A DNA stretch of 64,000 nt from Balneolaceae bacterium UBA2956. Its GTDB lineage: Bacteria > Bacteroidota > Rhodothermia > Balneolales > Balneolaceae. The position numbers were made by a program, and so were the translations under genes. The stretch is from contig DEBM01000029.1 of the NCBI GenBank assembly GCA_002348545.1, positions 1 through 64,000 on the forward strand. Reading direction: 5' to 3'. Shown piece after piece: positions 53,849 through 63,356 of the stretch. Position 1 is the stretch's first letter, and every line of letters starts with the position of its first letter. A model generated the notes under the pieces. It saw nothing but the letters and a program-made list of their open reading frames with translations, did not search any database and was not told the DNA's origin.

Positions 53849-54952
53849 TTAGTTGTCGAGAGAGAGTTGTAGTTGCTGGGCCTGATCCTCCTTGTTAATG
53901 TCTAAATTGGAGATGCTAATACCAAGTAAACGAATCGGCCTGTCACCAAACTCGGTATTTTTTAGGAGCTCTTGGGTGATTAAGCTTATCTCTGAAGCAT
54001 CATTGGTATAATGAGATATGCTAAGGCTGCGTGAAATAGTTTCAAAATTATCGTATCTCAACTTAAGGGTAATGGTTTTACCTGCGGCTGGTATTGTCCG
54101 CATACCCTCTGATATTGTGGCAGAAAGTCCTTCAATGAACCTTAGTATGTATTCACGTTCGCTAATATCCTTATGGAATGTGCGTTCTTTTCCAAATGAT
54201 TTACGTATTCGATGCGATTCAACAGGCCGGGCATCCAATCCTCTAGCCATTTGGTAATAGTATTGTCCTGATTTACCAAAAATTTCAATTAAGTCAATAA
54301 GGGCCCATTTTTTTAAGTCAGATCCGCGATGTATTCCAAGGCCATGCATTTTTCGAAGGGTAGCCTTCCCAACACCATAAAATTTTTTAATACTTAATTC
54401 CTCTAAGAAATGATCCATAGTTTCAGGTGGAATAACAGTTAATCCATCTGGTTTATTAATATCTGAAGCTACTTTGGCAACAAATTTATTAGGCCCAACT
54501 CCGGCAGATGCAGTTAGATTGGTACGGTCATAGATTTTTTCTTTGATTTCCTGAGCAATCAGAGTAGCCGATGGATTTTCAATGTGGTTTACGGTTACAT
54601 CCAAATAAGCCTCGTCCAGAGACAAGGGTTCGACCAGGTCAGTATATTCATAAAATATATTTCTGATTATGACAGACGCTTCTTTATAAGCTTCAAAGCG
54701 TGCAGGTACAAAAATTCCATGTGGACATAGCCGATAGGCTTGTGAAGTAGGCATGGCCGAATGCACTCCAAATACACGCGCTTCATAACTTGCGGTAGAA
54801 ACGACGCCTCGACCGCTGGGTCGGCCCCCAACAATCACCGGTTTACCATGCCATTCGGGATGATCACGCTGTTCAACGGCCGCATAAAATGCGTCCATAT
54901 CTACGTGAATAATTTTTCTTATAGCATCATTTTTCTTTTGTAGGGTATTCAT
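53849..54952 (-). CDS. dinB: DNA polymerase IV (Y family)
   Basis: DinB is a translesion DNA polymerase. The 367 residues include IHVDMDAFYAAVEQRDHPEWHGKPVIVGG near residue 16, the catalytic SLDEAYLDVT, the thumb helix-hairpin-helix segment FYGVGKATLRKMHGLGI, and the little-finger domain. The C-terminus ends in QAQQLQLSL, a beta-clamp-binding-like motif (QLSL). No SOS box is obvious in the upstream region. The convergent mscS-type gene ends 40 bases away. Confidence 0.96.
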   Translation of the reverse strand: MNTLQKKNDAIRKIIHVDMDAFYAAVEQRDHPEWHGKPVIVGGRPSGRGVVSTASYEARVFGVHSAMPTSQAYRLCPHGIFVPARFEAYKEASVIIRNIFYEYTDLVEPLSLDEAYLDVTVNHIENPSATLIAQEIKEKIYDRTNLTASAGVGPNKFVAKVASDINKPDGLTVIPPETMDHFLEELSIKKFYGVGKATLRKMHGLGIHRGSDLKKWALIDLIEIFGKSGQYYYQMARGLDARPVESHRIRKSFGKERTFHKDISEREYILRFIEGLSATISEGMRTIPAAGKTITLKLRYDNFETISRSLSISHYTNDASEISLITQELLKNTEFGDRPIRLLGISISNLDINKEDQAQQLQLSLDN

Positions 54953-55459
54953 GTTTATTGATGATTGAGCTACTGTATCTCAAGCGATCGGGAAAAAGAT
55001 TTAGCTGGCTTGGATTGATGATGCGACCGCCTCCACCTCTTCCAGTATTTTAAAAAGGTTGTCTCCCCGAAGTTTAGTTATTTTTTGAAATTTCCAATGA
55101 AATGAAAGAGAAAATAGTTAATTGGTATTTATTAAGTAACTATTGCTGTAAATGAAATTAAATACTCATTATAGATCTCTTAATAGAGTCATGATTGTGC
55201 AGAATGTCAGAGATAAAGTAAAACCAAAAAACAAAAAGTAAGATATCTAGAGGCGTGTTAAGCTACTTAATTGTATTTATTTCACTCTATTATACTATTA
55301 CCGGGAAAAGCGCTTTCTTATTGTAAATGTCTCGGAATCTCCCGACTATTAGATCAATAAATGGTTTGATTTTAGTAGTCAACGCACAGTGTGCAGTCGA
55401 GTGCAGGTAGACAGCACGTCAACCAAACCTTTCAATCTGAAAAAAAGTTAATTATTTAT
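54953..55459. other. Long non-coding gap upstream of gdh
   Basis: No gene is visible in about 500 bases. A GTG at 55391 would extend gdh by 23 codons, but that stretch does not resemble the family. A sigma-70-like element TTAATT-17-TTATAC occurs near 55270-55300. A short inverted repeat CTCT-TAAT-AGAG is present near 55180. No riboswitch or tRNA is recognisable. Confidence 0.45.
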
Positions 55460-56866
55460 ATGAAGAACTATAAGTTTTACGAACAAGTCAATCATAATTT
55501 TGATAAAGCTGCTCCTTATACTCGATTCGATAAAGGTATTTTGAATCAGATTAAGGTTTGTAATACGGTATACAAGGTAGTTTTTCCAATTAAACGTGAT
55601 GACGGGAGTATTCAGGTAATTGAGGGTTGGCGAGTGGAGCATAGCCATCATAAAATGCCAACCAAGGGGGGGATCCGTTACTCACATAAGGTAGATGAGG
55701 ATGAGACGATGGCTTTAGCGGCGCTTATGACTTATAAATGTGCAATTGTTGATGTTCCATTTGGTGGGGCTAAGGGAGGGATAAAGATTAGTACACGCGA
55801 ATATTCAGATACAGAGTTAGAAAAAATAACTCGGCGATATACTTTTGAGTTAATGAAAAAAGGTTTTATTGGCCCAGCGGTAGATGTGCCAGCGCCAGAT
55901 TATGGGACATCGGCTAGGGAAATGGGGTGGATTTTGGACACCTATCGGCAAATGAGTGACGATTTAAATGCCGAGGCCTGTGTGACGGGGAAACCCATGC
56001 AACAGGGTGGTATTCGAGGGCGTACTGAGGCCACAGGGCGTGGTGTTTATTTTGGTATTCGCGAGGCCTGTAACCATAAACACAATATGGATAAGTTAGG
56101 TCTGAGTACCGGAGTTGAGGGCAAAACCTTTGTATTACAAGGATTGGGTAATGTAGGATATCATTCTGCACTGTACATGATCGAAGCAGGGGCAAAACTG
56201 GTAGGAGTTGCCGAAATGGAAGGAACAATCTATGATTCTAATGGCTTAGACTTGAACGCACTCATAGACTATCGTAAGGAAACCGGTAGTATTATTGGAT
56301 TTCATAATTCTACAACACTTAAAGGTAAACGGGTTATTTTTGAACAAGAATGCGATATCATTATTCCGGCTGCACTTGAGACTCAGATAACCACAGAAAA
56401 TGCTCCAAAAATTAAGGCAAAGATAATTGCTGAGGCTGCTAATGGCCCTACCACAGCCGATGCTCATGAGTATCTAAAAGAAAGAGGGGCTTTAATTATT
56501 CCAGATTCTTACCTGAATGCAGGCGGGGTGATTGTTTCGTACTTTGAATGGCTCAAAAATATTCAACATGTACGATATGGAAGGTTAAATAAGCGTTTTA
56601 ATGAGGCTAGTTTAATGCGAATTGTTTCTGAAATTGAACAATTGGCTGGTAAATCGTTTGGGGAGGTGGAGCGTAAGGTTCTTACCCGCGGAGCCGGTGA
56701 ATATGACCTAGTAGATTCTGGACTAGAAGAAAGTATGATAACTGCTTACGAACAGATTACTAATATTAGTGAAGAAAACAACCTAGATGACCTTCGTACC
56801 GCCGCGTTTGTAAACGCAATTAATAAAATTGGCATTATGTATGAGCAGATGGGGATTTTTCCGTAA
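55460..56866 (+). CDS. gdhA: Glutamate (Glu/Leu/Phe/Val) dehydrogenase
   Basis: The enzyme interconverts glutamate with 2-oxoglutarate and ammonia. The 468-residue protein has the substrate-binding MPTKGGIRYS segment near residue 70, the catalytic GGAKGGIKIS lysine region near 108, the DVPAPDYGTSAREMGW segment and a Rossmann NAD(P) loop LQGLGNVGYHSA. ATG 55460 matches the family start. Cofactor preference was not deduced. The last 32 bases overlap the convergent mrp gene, so both 3' ends share sequence. Confidence 0.94.
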   Translation: MKNYKFYEQVNHNFDKAAPYTRFDKGILNQIKVCNTVYKVVFPIKRDDGSIQVIEGWRVEHSHHKMPTKGGIRYSHKVDEDETMALAALMTYKCAIVDVPFGGAKGGIKISTREYSDTELEKITRRYTFELMKKGFIGPAVDVPAPDYGTSAREMGWILDTYRQMSDDLNAEACVTGKPMQQGGIRGRTEATGRGVYFGIREACNHKHNMDKLGLSTGVEGKTFVLQGLGNVGYHSALYMIEAGAKLVGVAEMEGTIYDSNGLDLNALIDYRKETGSIIGFHNSTTLKGKRVIFEQECDIIIPAALETQITTENAPKIKAKIIAEAANGPTTADAHEYLKERGALIIPDSYLNAGGVIVSYFEWLKNIQHVRYGRLNKRFNEASLMRIVSEIEQLAGKSFGEVERKVLTRGAGEYDLVDSGLEESMITAYEQITNISEENNLDDLRTAAFVNAINKIGIMYEQMGIFP

Positions 56867-57953
56867 AAGAAATAGATAAATCTTTTGGCATTGTGGCTGC
56901 ACGGATGGCAAGTTGCTGTTGCATATTGGCGCTACAGGCTAAAAAACTTGCAGCTGCAGGAGATTCATTATCTAAAACAATGGGTTTCCCGTTATCTCCG
57001 GATTCGCGAATAGGTTGTCCAAGAGGTATTTCTCCCAATACTGGCACAGCTAATTCGTCCGCTAGGCGACTTGCCCCCTCCTGTCCAAAGATGTAGTATT
57101 TCTTATCAGGCGCATCAGGAGGGCTAAAGTAAGCCATATTCTCTATGATACCAAGCACAGGGACATTGACTTTTTGAAACATAGACACCCCTTTTCTTAC
57201 GTCATCCAGAGCTACATTTTGAGGTGTAGACACGATTACTGCTCCAGATAATGGGACACTCTGAACAATAGTAAGCTGAATGTCGCCTGTTCCTGGAGGC
57301 ATATCTAATATCATAAAATCCAGTTCGCCCCATTCTACGTCATTCATGAATTGCTTAATGGCACTGGTTACCATGGGACCTCTCCATACCATGGCTTGGT
57401 TAACATCAACCAGAAATCCCATTGATACTAATTTTATCCCATATTTAACTAAAGGAATTAATTTTTTTTGAACTGTGACGTTTGGTCGCTCGAATAAATC
57501 GAACATGGTGGGGATGCTAGGGCCATATATGTCAGCGTCCATGAGACCAACTTTGGCACCATTTCTAGCTAAGGCAGCAGCTATGTTGACCGCTACTGTT
57601 GATTTACCGACGCCTCCTTTTCCAGATGCTACAGCAATAATATTTTGTACGCCAGATAGAGGTGAACCCATAGGTTCTGGCGCTGGGGTCTGTCTTTGTT
57701 GGGAAACATTGATTCCAATCTGAATATCAACGATCGCATCTTGATCTATGAATTTGTGTATGGCTCTTTCGCAACGTTGAGATAATTCTTGAGTAAGAGG
57801 GTCGTTTTTAATAGGCATTTCAAGGGTAAATGAGACGTATTTGTCTTGAACAATGATATCTTGAATCATATTTAAAGCTATGATATCTACTTTCTTTTCA
57901 GGATGAAGGACATGAGCTAGCGCGGTTCTTATTTGCTCTTTTTGGATAGCCAT
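56835..57953 (-). CDS. mrp: Iron-sulfur cluster carrier ATPase Mrp/ApbC (NBP35 family)
   Basis: Mrp proteins bind and pass Fe-S clusters to apoproteins. The 372 residues have an N-terminal MIP18/DUF59-like domain (about 1-95) and then a P-loop ATPase with GKGGVGKST and DADIYGPSIPTMF near residues 110-145. Later DMPPGTGDIQLT and IENMAYF are also typical. The usual CxxC after IENM-YF is absent: the segment reads FSPPDAPDKKYYIFG. As I recall, related Bacteroidota proteins are similar. Cluster binding may rely on another cysteine (for example in FLACSANM). It overlaps the gdh 3' end by 32 bases. Confidence 0.92.
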   Translation of the reverse strand: MAIQKEQIRTALAHVLHPEKKVDIIALNMIQDIIVQDKYVSFTLEMPIKNDPLTQELSQRCERAIHKFIDQDAIVDIQIGINVSQQRQTPAPEPMGSPLSGVQNIIAVASGKGGVGKSTVAVNIAAALARNGAKVGLMDADIYGPSIPTMFDLFERPNVTVQKKLIPLVKYGIKLVSMGFLVDVNQAMVWRGPMVTSAIKQFMNDVEWGELDFMILDMPPGTGDIQLTIVQSVPLSGAVIVSTPQNVALDDVRKGVSMFQKVNVPVLGIIENMAYFSPPDAPDKKYYIFGQEGASRLADELAVPVLGEIPLGQPIRESGDNGKPIVLDNESPAAASFLACSANMQQQLAIRAATMPKDLSISFTEKSPSAHT

Positions 57954-58010
57954 ACTACAGTTTTATTTCTTGTGTTGAATTGTATCGGCACATGGTTTAT
58001 GGATTTATTA

Positions 58011-58052
58011 AAATACACAACTTATGACTTGAAATATACAACTTATGACTTG
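58011..58052 (+). repeat. 21-bp direct tandem repeat (two copies)
   Basis: Bases 58011-58031 and 58032-58052 are two adjacent copies of a 21-bp unit (AAATAYACAACTTATGACTTG), differing at one position. They lie in the intergenic region between mrp and the flavin reductase gene. This looks like a recent slippage duplication. Confidence 0.8.
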
Positions 58053-58136
58053 GTTGCAGAAATGATTGTGATGACGTTTTGGGAGACTGGACATTATTCA
58101 AGTGATAGGTCTATCCAAAAGTCTATATACTGGGGA

Positions 58137-58772
58137 TTAGATTATATGGGGAGCGATATTGGGTTGGGCATAATTTCGGCGATGCAAAAAATTAGGGCGA
58201 TAATACCCATCCATACCTGAACCGCAGATTAAACCAGCCTTTTCGAGTGATAAAAACCCGTCAGAGTCTTCAGTCATGAGCATATCTTGGATGTATATTT
58301 CTTCAATTTGCCCAATCAAAAAGCGGCAACCATTTTCGATAATAGGCATTTCACGAACCCATTTACAGCCTAGTTGAATTGGACTATCTTGTACGAAAGG
58401 CGCTTTAAAATCATTTTTCCACTCTTCTTTCAAGCCAATTTCACTGAATTCACTTACCTGTTCATCATAACTAGCCGAGGATTGATGTCCGCCCTCAAGC
58501 AGTTCTTCAGTGACATTATTTACAGTGAAGTAGGGATTTTTTTGTACTATATCATAGGTATGTCGCGGAACGGTGGTTGGGCGAAGTATAAATCCTACGA
58601 GCGCAGGATTGCTACCTAGATGCGTAAGAGTGGAGACGATGCATAGGTTGCTCCAACCTTCGAAGTAGGTGCCGATGAGATGGATGGATTTATACCCTAC
58701 AACGCTATTTACGAGGTGGGCTCTTTTTCGGCTAGGTAATTCAGCTAGGTGGTTTATATTTAGACGTTTCAT
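58137..58772 (-). CDS. Flavin reductase family (FMN-binding split-barrel) protein
   Basis: The 211-residue protein matches flavoredoxin-type flavin reductases. The NLCIVSTLTHLGSNPALVGFILRPTTVPRHTYDIVQKNPYFTVNNV stretch is diagnostic of the FMN-binding split barrel, and CKWVREMPIIENGCRFLIGQIEEIYI completes it. It probably reduces FMN with NAD(P)H or is itself an FMN electron carrier. The partner oxygenase is unknown and none is adjacent. It stands alone on the minus strand, upstream of the divergent gcvT. Confidence 0.87.
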   Translation of the reverse strand: MKRLNINHLAELPSRKRAHLVNSVVGYKSIHLIGTYFEGWSNLCIVSTLTHLGSNPALVGFILRPTTVPRHTYDIVQKNPYFTVNNVTEELLEGGHQSSASYDEQVSEFSEIGLKEEWKNDFKAPFVQDSPIQLGCKWVREMPIIENGCRFLIGQIEEIYIQDMLMTEDSDGFLSLEKAGLICGSGMDGYYRPNFLHRRNYAQPNIAPHII

Positions 58773-58955
58773 AGAATAGATATATACTTCAATTATAATC
58801 GCAATATGATATTACACGATATTAACCTAACATGAGGCAATATCATTCTAAGCTAAACATAAACCTTATTTAAAAAATCACTAAATTCATCTCGTTCATT
58901 TAGCCCATAAAGAAGTATACAACAGACTTTGTAATTTACCGCCAAATCATAATTT

Positions 58956-60053
58956 ATGTCTGATCGCTTAAAACGTACACCTTTTTATGCTCAACATCTT
59001 GAAGCAGGAGCTAAAATGGTTCCTTTTGCTGGATTTGAAATGCCCATTCAATATCATGGAATAAAAGTAGAGCACCGTGCTGTAAGAGGAAATATAGGCC
59101 TTTTTGATGTATCACATATGGGCGAGTTTTTTGTACGAGGTCCTAAGGCGTTGGAGCTACTCCAGTTAGTTACAGTAAATGATGTATCGATCTTAAATGT
59201 TGGCAAGGCGCAGTATAGTTGTATGTGTTATGAAGATGGAGGTATAGTAGATGATTTGATTATTTATCGATTGGCCTCCGAAGAATATATGATGGTAGTT
59301 AACGGCGCTAATATTGATAAGGATTGGGATTGGTTGCTCTCACAAAATACTATGGGTGCAGAGATCGAAAATGTATCTAATGATTATGTGCTACTTGCGC
59401 TGCAAGGCCCCAAATCGGCGGAACTTTTGTCGGAGCTAACTGATACTGATATTCAGCGAATACCCTTTTATGCATTTGAATATGGTGAGGTGAGTGGCGT
59501 GCCTAGTTTGATTAGTGCCACCGGATATACGGGTGAAAAGGGATTTGAGCTCTACTTTAATAGTGCAAATTATGACGTAAGTAAAGTGTTTGAGGCGCTA
59601 GTTGCAAAGGGAGCCGCATACGGTTTAGAACTTTGTGGTTTAGGGGCTCGAGATACCCTTCGTTTAGAGAAAGGCTATGCACTATATGGGAATGAAATTA
59701 CGGAAGAAACGAATCCCCTTCAGGCTCGTTTAGGGTGGATTGTTAAGTTTTCAAAAGGGCTATTTGTTGGTTCGCAGGCGCTCGTTGAAATAAAAGACAA
59801 GGGGGTAGAAAAAAAGTTAGTTGGTTTTGTCGTCGATCAAGATAAAGCCATACCCCGTAAAGATTATGACTTGTTAGATACTCAATTCAATATTGTTGGT
59901 AAGGTTACCAGCGGTGGAATGTCAATTTCATTAGAAAAAGGTATAGGCATGGCTTATATACAAACCGATGCTTTGACATCAAATGGACCTATAATTATTC
60001 AAATAAGAAATAAAGAAGTTCCAATTACGGTAACTTCTCTCCCTTTTTTATAG
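58956..60053 (+). CDS. gcvT: Glycine cleavage system T protein (aminomethyltransferase)
   Basis: GcvT transfers the methylene group from aminomethylated H protein to tetrahydrofolate. The 365-residue sequence shows KMVPFAGFEMPIQYHGIKVEHRAVRGNIGLFDVSHMGEF near the start, and LEKGYALYGNEIT and VGKVTSGGMSISLEKGIGMAYI later, all typical. gcvH and gcvP are absent from the window. It starts a probable gcvT-comB-ftsK-lolA run with gaps of 19 and 8 bases and a 11-20-base overlap. Confidence 0.97.
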   Translation: MSDRLKRTPFYAQHLEAGAKMVPFAGFEMPIQYHGIKVEHRAVRGNIGLFDVSHMGEFFVRGPKALELLQLVTVNDVSILNVGKAQYSCMCYEDGGIVDDLIIYRLASEEYMMVVNGANIDKDWDWLLSQNTMGAEIENVSNDYVLLALQGPKSAELLSELTDTDIQRIPFYAFEYGEVSGVPSLISATGYTGEKGFELYFNSANYDVSKVFEALVAKGAAYGLELCGLGARDTLRLEKGYALYGNEITEETNPLQARLGWIVKFSKGLFVGSQALVEIKDKGVEKKLVGFVVDQDKAIPRKDYDLLDTQFNIVGKVTSGGMSISLEKGIGMAYIQTDALTSNGPIIIQIRNKEVPITVTSLPFL

Positions 60054-60072
60054 GGTATAAAGGTTTTAATGT

Positions 60073-60810
60073 ATGTCAGACTTAGCGAAAATAGATGTTT
60101 ATTTTTCAGTACAAGGATTCCAAGAAGAAGATGTTCGTGGTAAAACTGTAGTCATTATTGATGTACTTAGAGCGAGTTCTTCAATGATTCAAGCGCTTCA
60201 TAATGGGGCGAATAAAGTGATTCCAGTAGAAGACTTATCAGCAGCAGCTCGTATTGCACAAACTATGGAGGTAGGAGATTTCTTGCTGTGTGGAGAGCAG
60301 GATGGTATCAAGATAAATGGCTACCATTTAGGAAATTCTCCTCTAGACTATACCGCTGATTTGGTACAAGGAAAAACCTTAATTTTTAATACGACTAATG
60401 GGACCAAGGCCATAAAAAAAGCTGCTTTGGCCAAGCAAATTTATATTGGTACCTTCTTAAATATGAGTTCTGTTGTTCGCATGATTCAACAATGTACTCA
60501 TGAGGTTGTGCTTATTTGCTCTGGTTGGAGAGGAAAACAGTCACTAGAGGATACCTTGTGTGCAGGCACAATTCTTGATGCATTAGGGGCGGGTAACCAG
60601 CCCCAAATATTAAAAGATGGAGCCAAAATCTCCTTTGCACTTTTTCAGCAATATGGAGACTCGGCAGTGGATGCTATTTTTCATAGTGATCATGCGAATC
60701 GATTAAAAGATTTGGTGTCGGAAGATGATATAAGTTTTTGTTCGAAATCAAATACTCATGAAGTCTTACCCGTAATGAAAGATGGTATCATTGTAATAAA
60801 CCATGATTAA
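60073..60810 (+). CDS. comB: 2-phosphosulfolactate phosphatase (ComB family)
   Basis: ComB dephosphorylates phosphosulfolactate made by ComA to give sulfolactate. The 245-residue protein begins with a short tail and then shows VIIDVLRASSSMIQAL, the characteristic CGEQDGIKINGYHLGNSPLDY segment, FNTTNGTKAI, CSGWRGKQSLEDTLCAG, and the terminal region. The family assignment is strong. The gene sits 19 bases after gcvT and 8 bases before ftsK, while comA is 21 kb away on the other strand. Its function outside coenzyme M synthesis is not well known. Confidence 0.92.
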   Translation: MSDLAKIDVYFSVQGFQEEDVRGKTVVIIDVLRASSSMIQALHNGANKVIPVEDLSAAARIAQTMEVGDFLLCGEQDGIKINGYHLGNSPLDYTADLVQGKTLIFNTTNGTKAIKKAALAKQIYIGTFLNMSSVVRMIQQCTHEVVLICSGWRGKQSLEDTLCAGTILDALGAGNQPQILKDGAKISFALFQQYGDSAVDAIFHSDHANRLKDLVSEDDISFCSKSNTHEVLPVMKDGIIVINHD

Positions 60811-60818
60811 GTAGACAA

Positions 60819-63356
60819 ATGGCAAAAAAACCCAATAATAATTCAGTAAGCAGGAGCCGTAGCTCTAGTGCCAGACAAGTTGAAATTATTGGGATTTCAC
60901 TAATTGCTATTGCAGTATTGATTGGGTTGTGTATTTTTTCATATACTCCCGAAGATTACCAGTATCTGCAGACCTTAACACTCACCGATATTTATAAGCC
61001 CGACGCTTCTGCTCGGATGATACAGAATTGGTTAGGTCCCTTGGGAGCATTTTTATCTCATCTCTTTGTTTACTATACCTTTGGATATTCAAGCATTATC
61101 TTTTCTCTCGTTCTAGTTTACACCGGATGGCATGTATTTCGACAGCGCTCATTACAAGAAAAGTACCAGACTATAGCCCTTAGTTTATGGGCCATGGTGC
61201 TGATTTCGACATTTTTAGGCTGGACCCACTCTAATTGGGACTTTCCTCAGCAAGCAGATTGGAGCGGTTCAGCGGGGCTCCAACTCTCTGGTATCTTGCA
61301 AAATATAACTGGCATTGCCTCATTATTTATTTTATTGGTGTTATTAAGTATAAATGTATTGTTATTTATTGATCGTGATTTGCAAAAAACCATAGACAAC
61401 TTTAAGTATTGGTGGAATAATTTTAGAGAGAAACGGAGAGACAAAAAAATTCAAAAAAAAGCCTTAAAACAGCAAAAAAAAGAAAAACGACTAAAGCGTA
61501 TTGCAGACAAAAAAGCTGAGTTGAGTCGTAGCAATGATGAAAAAGAGTCTGAAAATAAACCTTCTGTTAAGAGTGCAGCAGTGGCCCCCACCCCAATGAC
61601 TCATAAAGAAAAAGAACAGGTTGATATTGATGAAATTATTAAGCGATCAAAGGCTGAAGACGAAAAGCGATTGGCACAGCAGCGCGCAGAGGCGTTAAAA
61701 ATGGATTTACGCCCCAGAGCAGATTTGGTAAAAAGTGACGAAAATAATATTCCGCAAGCAACTCCAGGGATAGATGAAGTGGAAGTTTCGGTTTTTGTGG
61801 GGGAAGAAGAGGAACAAGCCGATGATAAAGAGTTAGATCGCCAGAATAGAGAAAAAGCTATGCAAGCGCCGGTTATTCGGTATCAATTTCCAACCGTTGA
61901 TCTGCTAAACACCCCACCAAATGAAGGGAATGAGGTTGATTTGGAGGAAATTCAGGAGAACAAGCGGATTATCATGGAGAAACTGAGTCAGCATAGAATT
62001 GATATTTTAGGCATAAACGCGATTGTTGGCCCGACGGTGACTTTGTATGAACTACAGCCTGCTCCAGATGTTAAGATTAGTAAGATTGAGAGTTATGCTA
62101 ATGATCTAAAAATGGCAACAGCGGCCAAAGGACTTAGGATTCTAGCACCCATTCCCGGTAAGTCTGCGGTGGGAATTGAGGTTCCTAATACTACTCGTGA
62201 GACGGTTTACATTAAGCAGGTGATTAAAACGCGTAAATTTGTAGAGACCAATATGGCCTTGCCCGTTGCCTTTGGTAAGACCATTGAAAATGAGGTCTTT
62301 ATGATGGATTTAGCTAAAACGCCTCATTTGTTGGTTGCGGGTGCTACGGGTTCGGGTAAGTCGGTGGGTATAAATACCATTATTACTTGTTTGTTATACA
62401 AATGTCATCCAGATAATTTAAAGTTTGTGATGATTGATCCGAAGAAGATTGAACTATCTCTTTATAGAAATATTCAGAATCACTTTTTGGCTATGTTACC
62501 AGATTCTGATGAGCCCATAATAACGGACACTTCCAAGGCGCTTGAAACGTTGAATAGTGTTACAAAGGAAATGGATGAGCGTTATGATTTACTAAAAATG
62601 GCTATGGTTCGAGATATAAAAGCATATAATAACAAGTTTAAAGAGGAAGAGCTCGAGGTAGAATTAGGGCATCGACACTTACCTTATATCGTAGTTATCA
62701 TCGATGAACTTGCCGATTTGATGATGACCGCTGGGAAACAAATTGAGGAACCTATCGCACGAATTGCTCAATTAGCGCGTGCGGTGGGAATCCATCTTGT
62801 AGTGGCTACGCAACGACCGTCGGTAAACGTAATTACAGGGACTATTAAAGCAAACTTCCCAGCTCGTTTGGCTTATCAGGTTGCATCTAAGGTGGATTCT
62901 AGAACCATATTAGATGTAGGGGGTGCGGATCAATTAGTAGGAATGGGTGATATGTTATTTACCAATGGTGCAGGGATGACCCGTATACAAAATGCCTTTG
63001 TATCAACAGAAGAAGTTGAGAGAATAAATAATTTTGTAGGCTCGCAAGCTGGATACAAACAGCCTTTTTATCTTCCAATTGTGCATGATGAAAGCTCTAG
63101 TGGTGTCCCTGATCCATTAGAAGATATTGATGAAATGTTCGAAACGGCTGCAAAAGTAGTAATTTTACACCAGCAAGGGTCGGTTTCGCTGCTCCAGCGC
63201 AAGCTAAAAATAGGGTATAATCGGGCTGGACGAATAATCGATCAACTCTTTAACGCGGGTGTAGTTGGACCTTATCAAGGTAGTACGGCTCGAGATGTTC
63301 TAGTGGAAAGCGAGGAAGAGCTCCAAGAAATATTGGATGGGATCAATGATCTCTAA
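60819..63356 (+). CDS. ftsK: DNA translocase FtsK/SpoIIIE
   Basis: FtsK moves chromosomal DNA to the daughter cells and activates dimer resolution at division. The 845 residues include four N-terminal membrane helices (about 22-185) and a basic linker with a charged low-complexity stretch (about 205-240, FREKRRDKK). The motor follows, with Walker A GATGSGKSVGINTI near residue 507 and Walker B VVIIDELADLMM near 630. The C-terminal gamma winged helix (SLLQRKLKIGYNRAGRIIDQL) binds KOPS. It overlaps the lolA-like gene by 11 or 20 bases depending on the start. Confidence 0.96.
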   Translation: MAKKPNNNSVSRSRSSSARQVEIIGISLIAIAVLIGLCIFSYTPEDYQYLQTLTLTDIYKPDASARMIQNWLGPLGAFLSHLFVYYTFGYSSIIFSLVLVYTGWHVFRQRSLQEKYQTIALSLWAMVLISTFLGWTHSNWDFPQQADWSGSAGLQLSGILQNITGIASLFILLVLLSINVLLFIDRDLQKTIDNFKYWWNNFREKRRDKKIQKKALKQQKKEKRLKRIADKKAELSRSNDEKESENKPSVKSAAVAPTPMTHKEKEQVDIDEIIKRSKAEDEKRLAQQRAEALKMDLRPRADLVKSDENNIPQATPGIDEVEVSVFVGEEEEQADDKELDRQNREKAMQAPVIRYQFPTVDLLNTPPNEGNEVDLEEIQENKRIIMEKLSQHRIDILGINAIVGPTVTLYELQPAPDVKISKIESYANDLKMATAAKGLRILAPIPGKSAVGIEVPNTTRETVYIKQVIKTRKFVETNMALPVAFGKTIENEVFMMDLAKTPHLLVAGATGSGKSVGINTIITCLLYKCHPDNLKFVMIDPKKIELSLYRNIQNHFLAMLPDSDEPIITDTSKALETLNSVTKEMDERYDLLKMAMVRDIKAYNNKFKEEELEVELGHRHLPYIVVIIDELADLMMTAGKQIEEPIARIAQLARAVGIHLVVATQRPSVNVITGTIKANFPARLAYQVASKVDSRTILDVGGADQLVGMGDMLFTNGAGMTRIQNAFVSTEEVERINNFVGSQAGYKQPFYLPIVHDESSSGVPDPLEDIDEMFETAAKVVILHQQGSVSLLQRKLKIGYNRAGRIIDQLFNAGVVGPYQGSTARDVLVESEEELQEILDGINDL

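Noticed and set aside
55391..55459. GTG start giving gdh 23 extra residues
   Set aside because: The added residues do not resemble the family and ATG 55460 fits the usual N-terminus.
57933..58220. A 95-residue plus-strand open frame spanning the tandem repeat
   Set aside because: It runs into the flavin reductase gene on the opposite strand, has an internal tandem repeat from the duplicated DNA and matches no family. Coding is unlikely.
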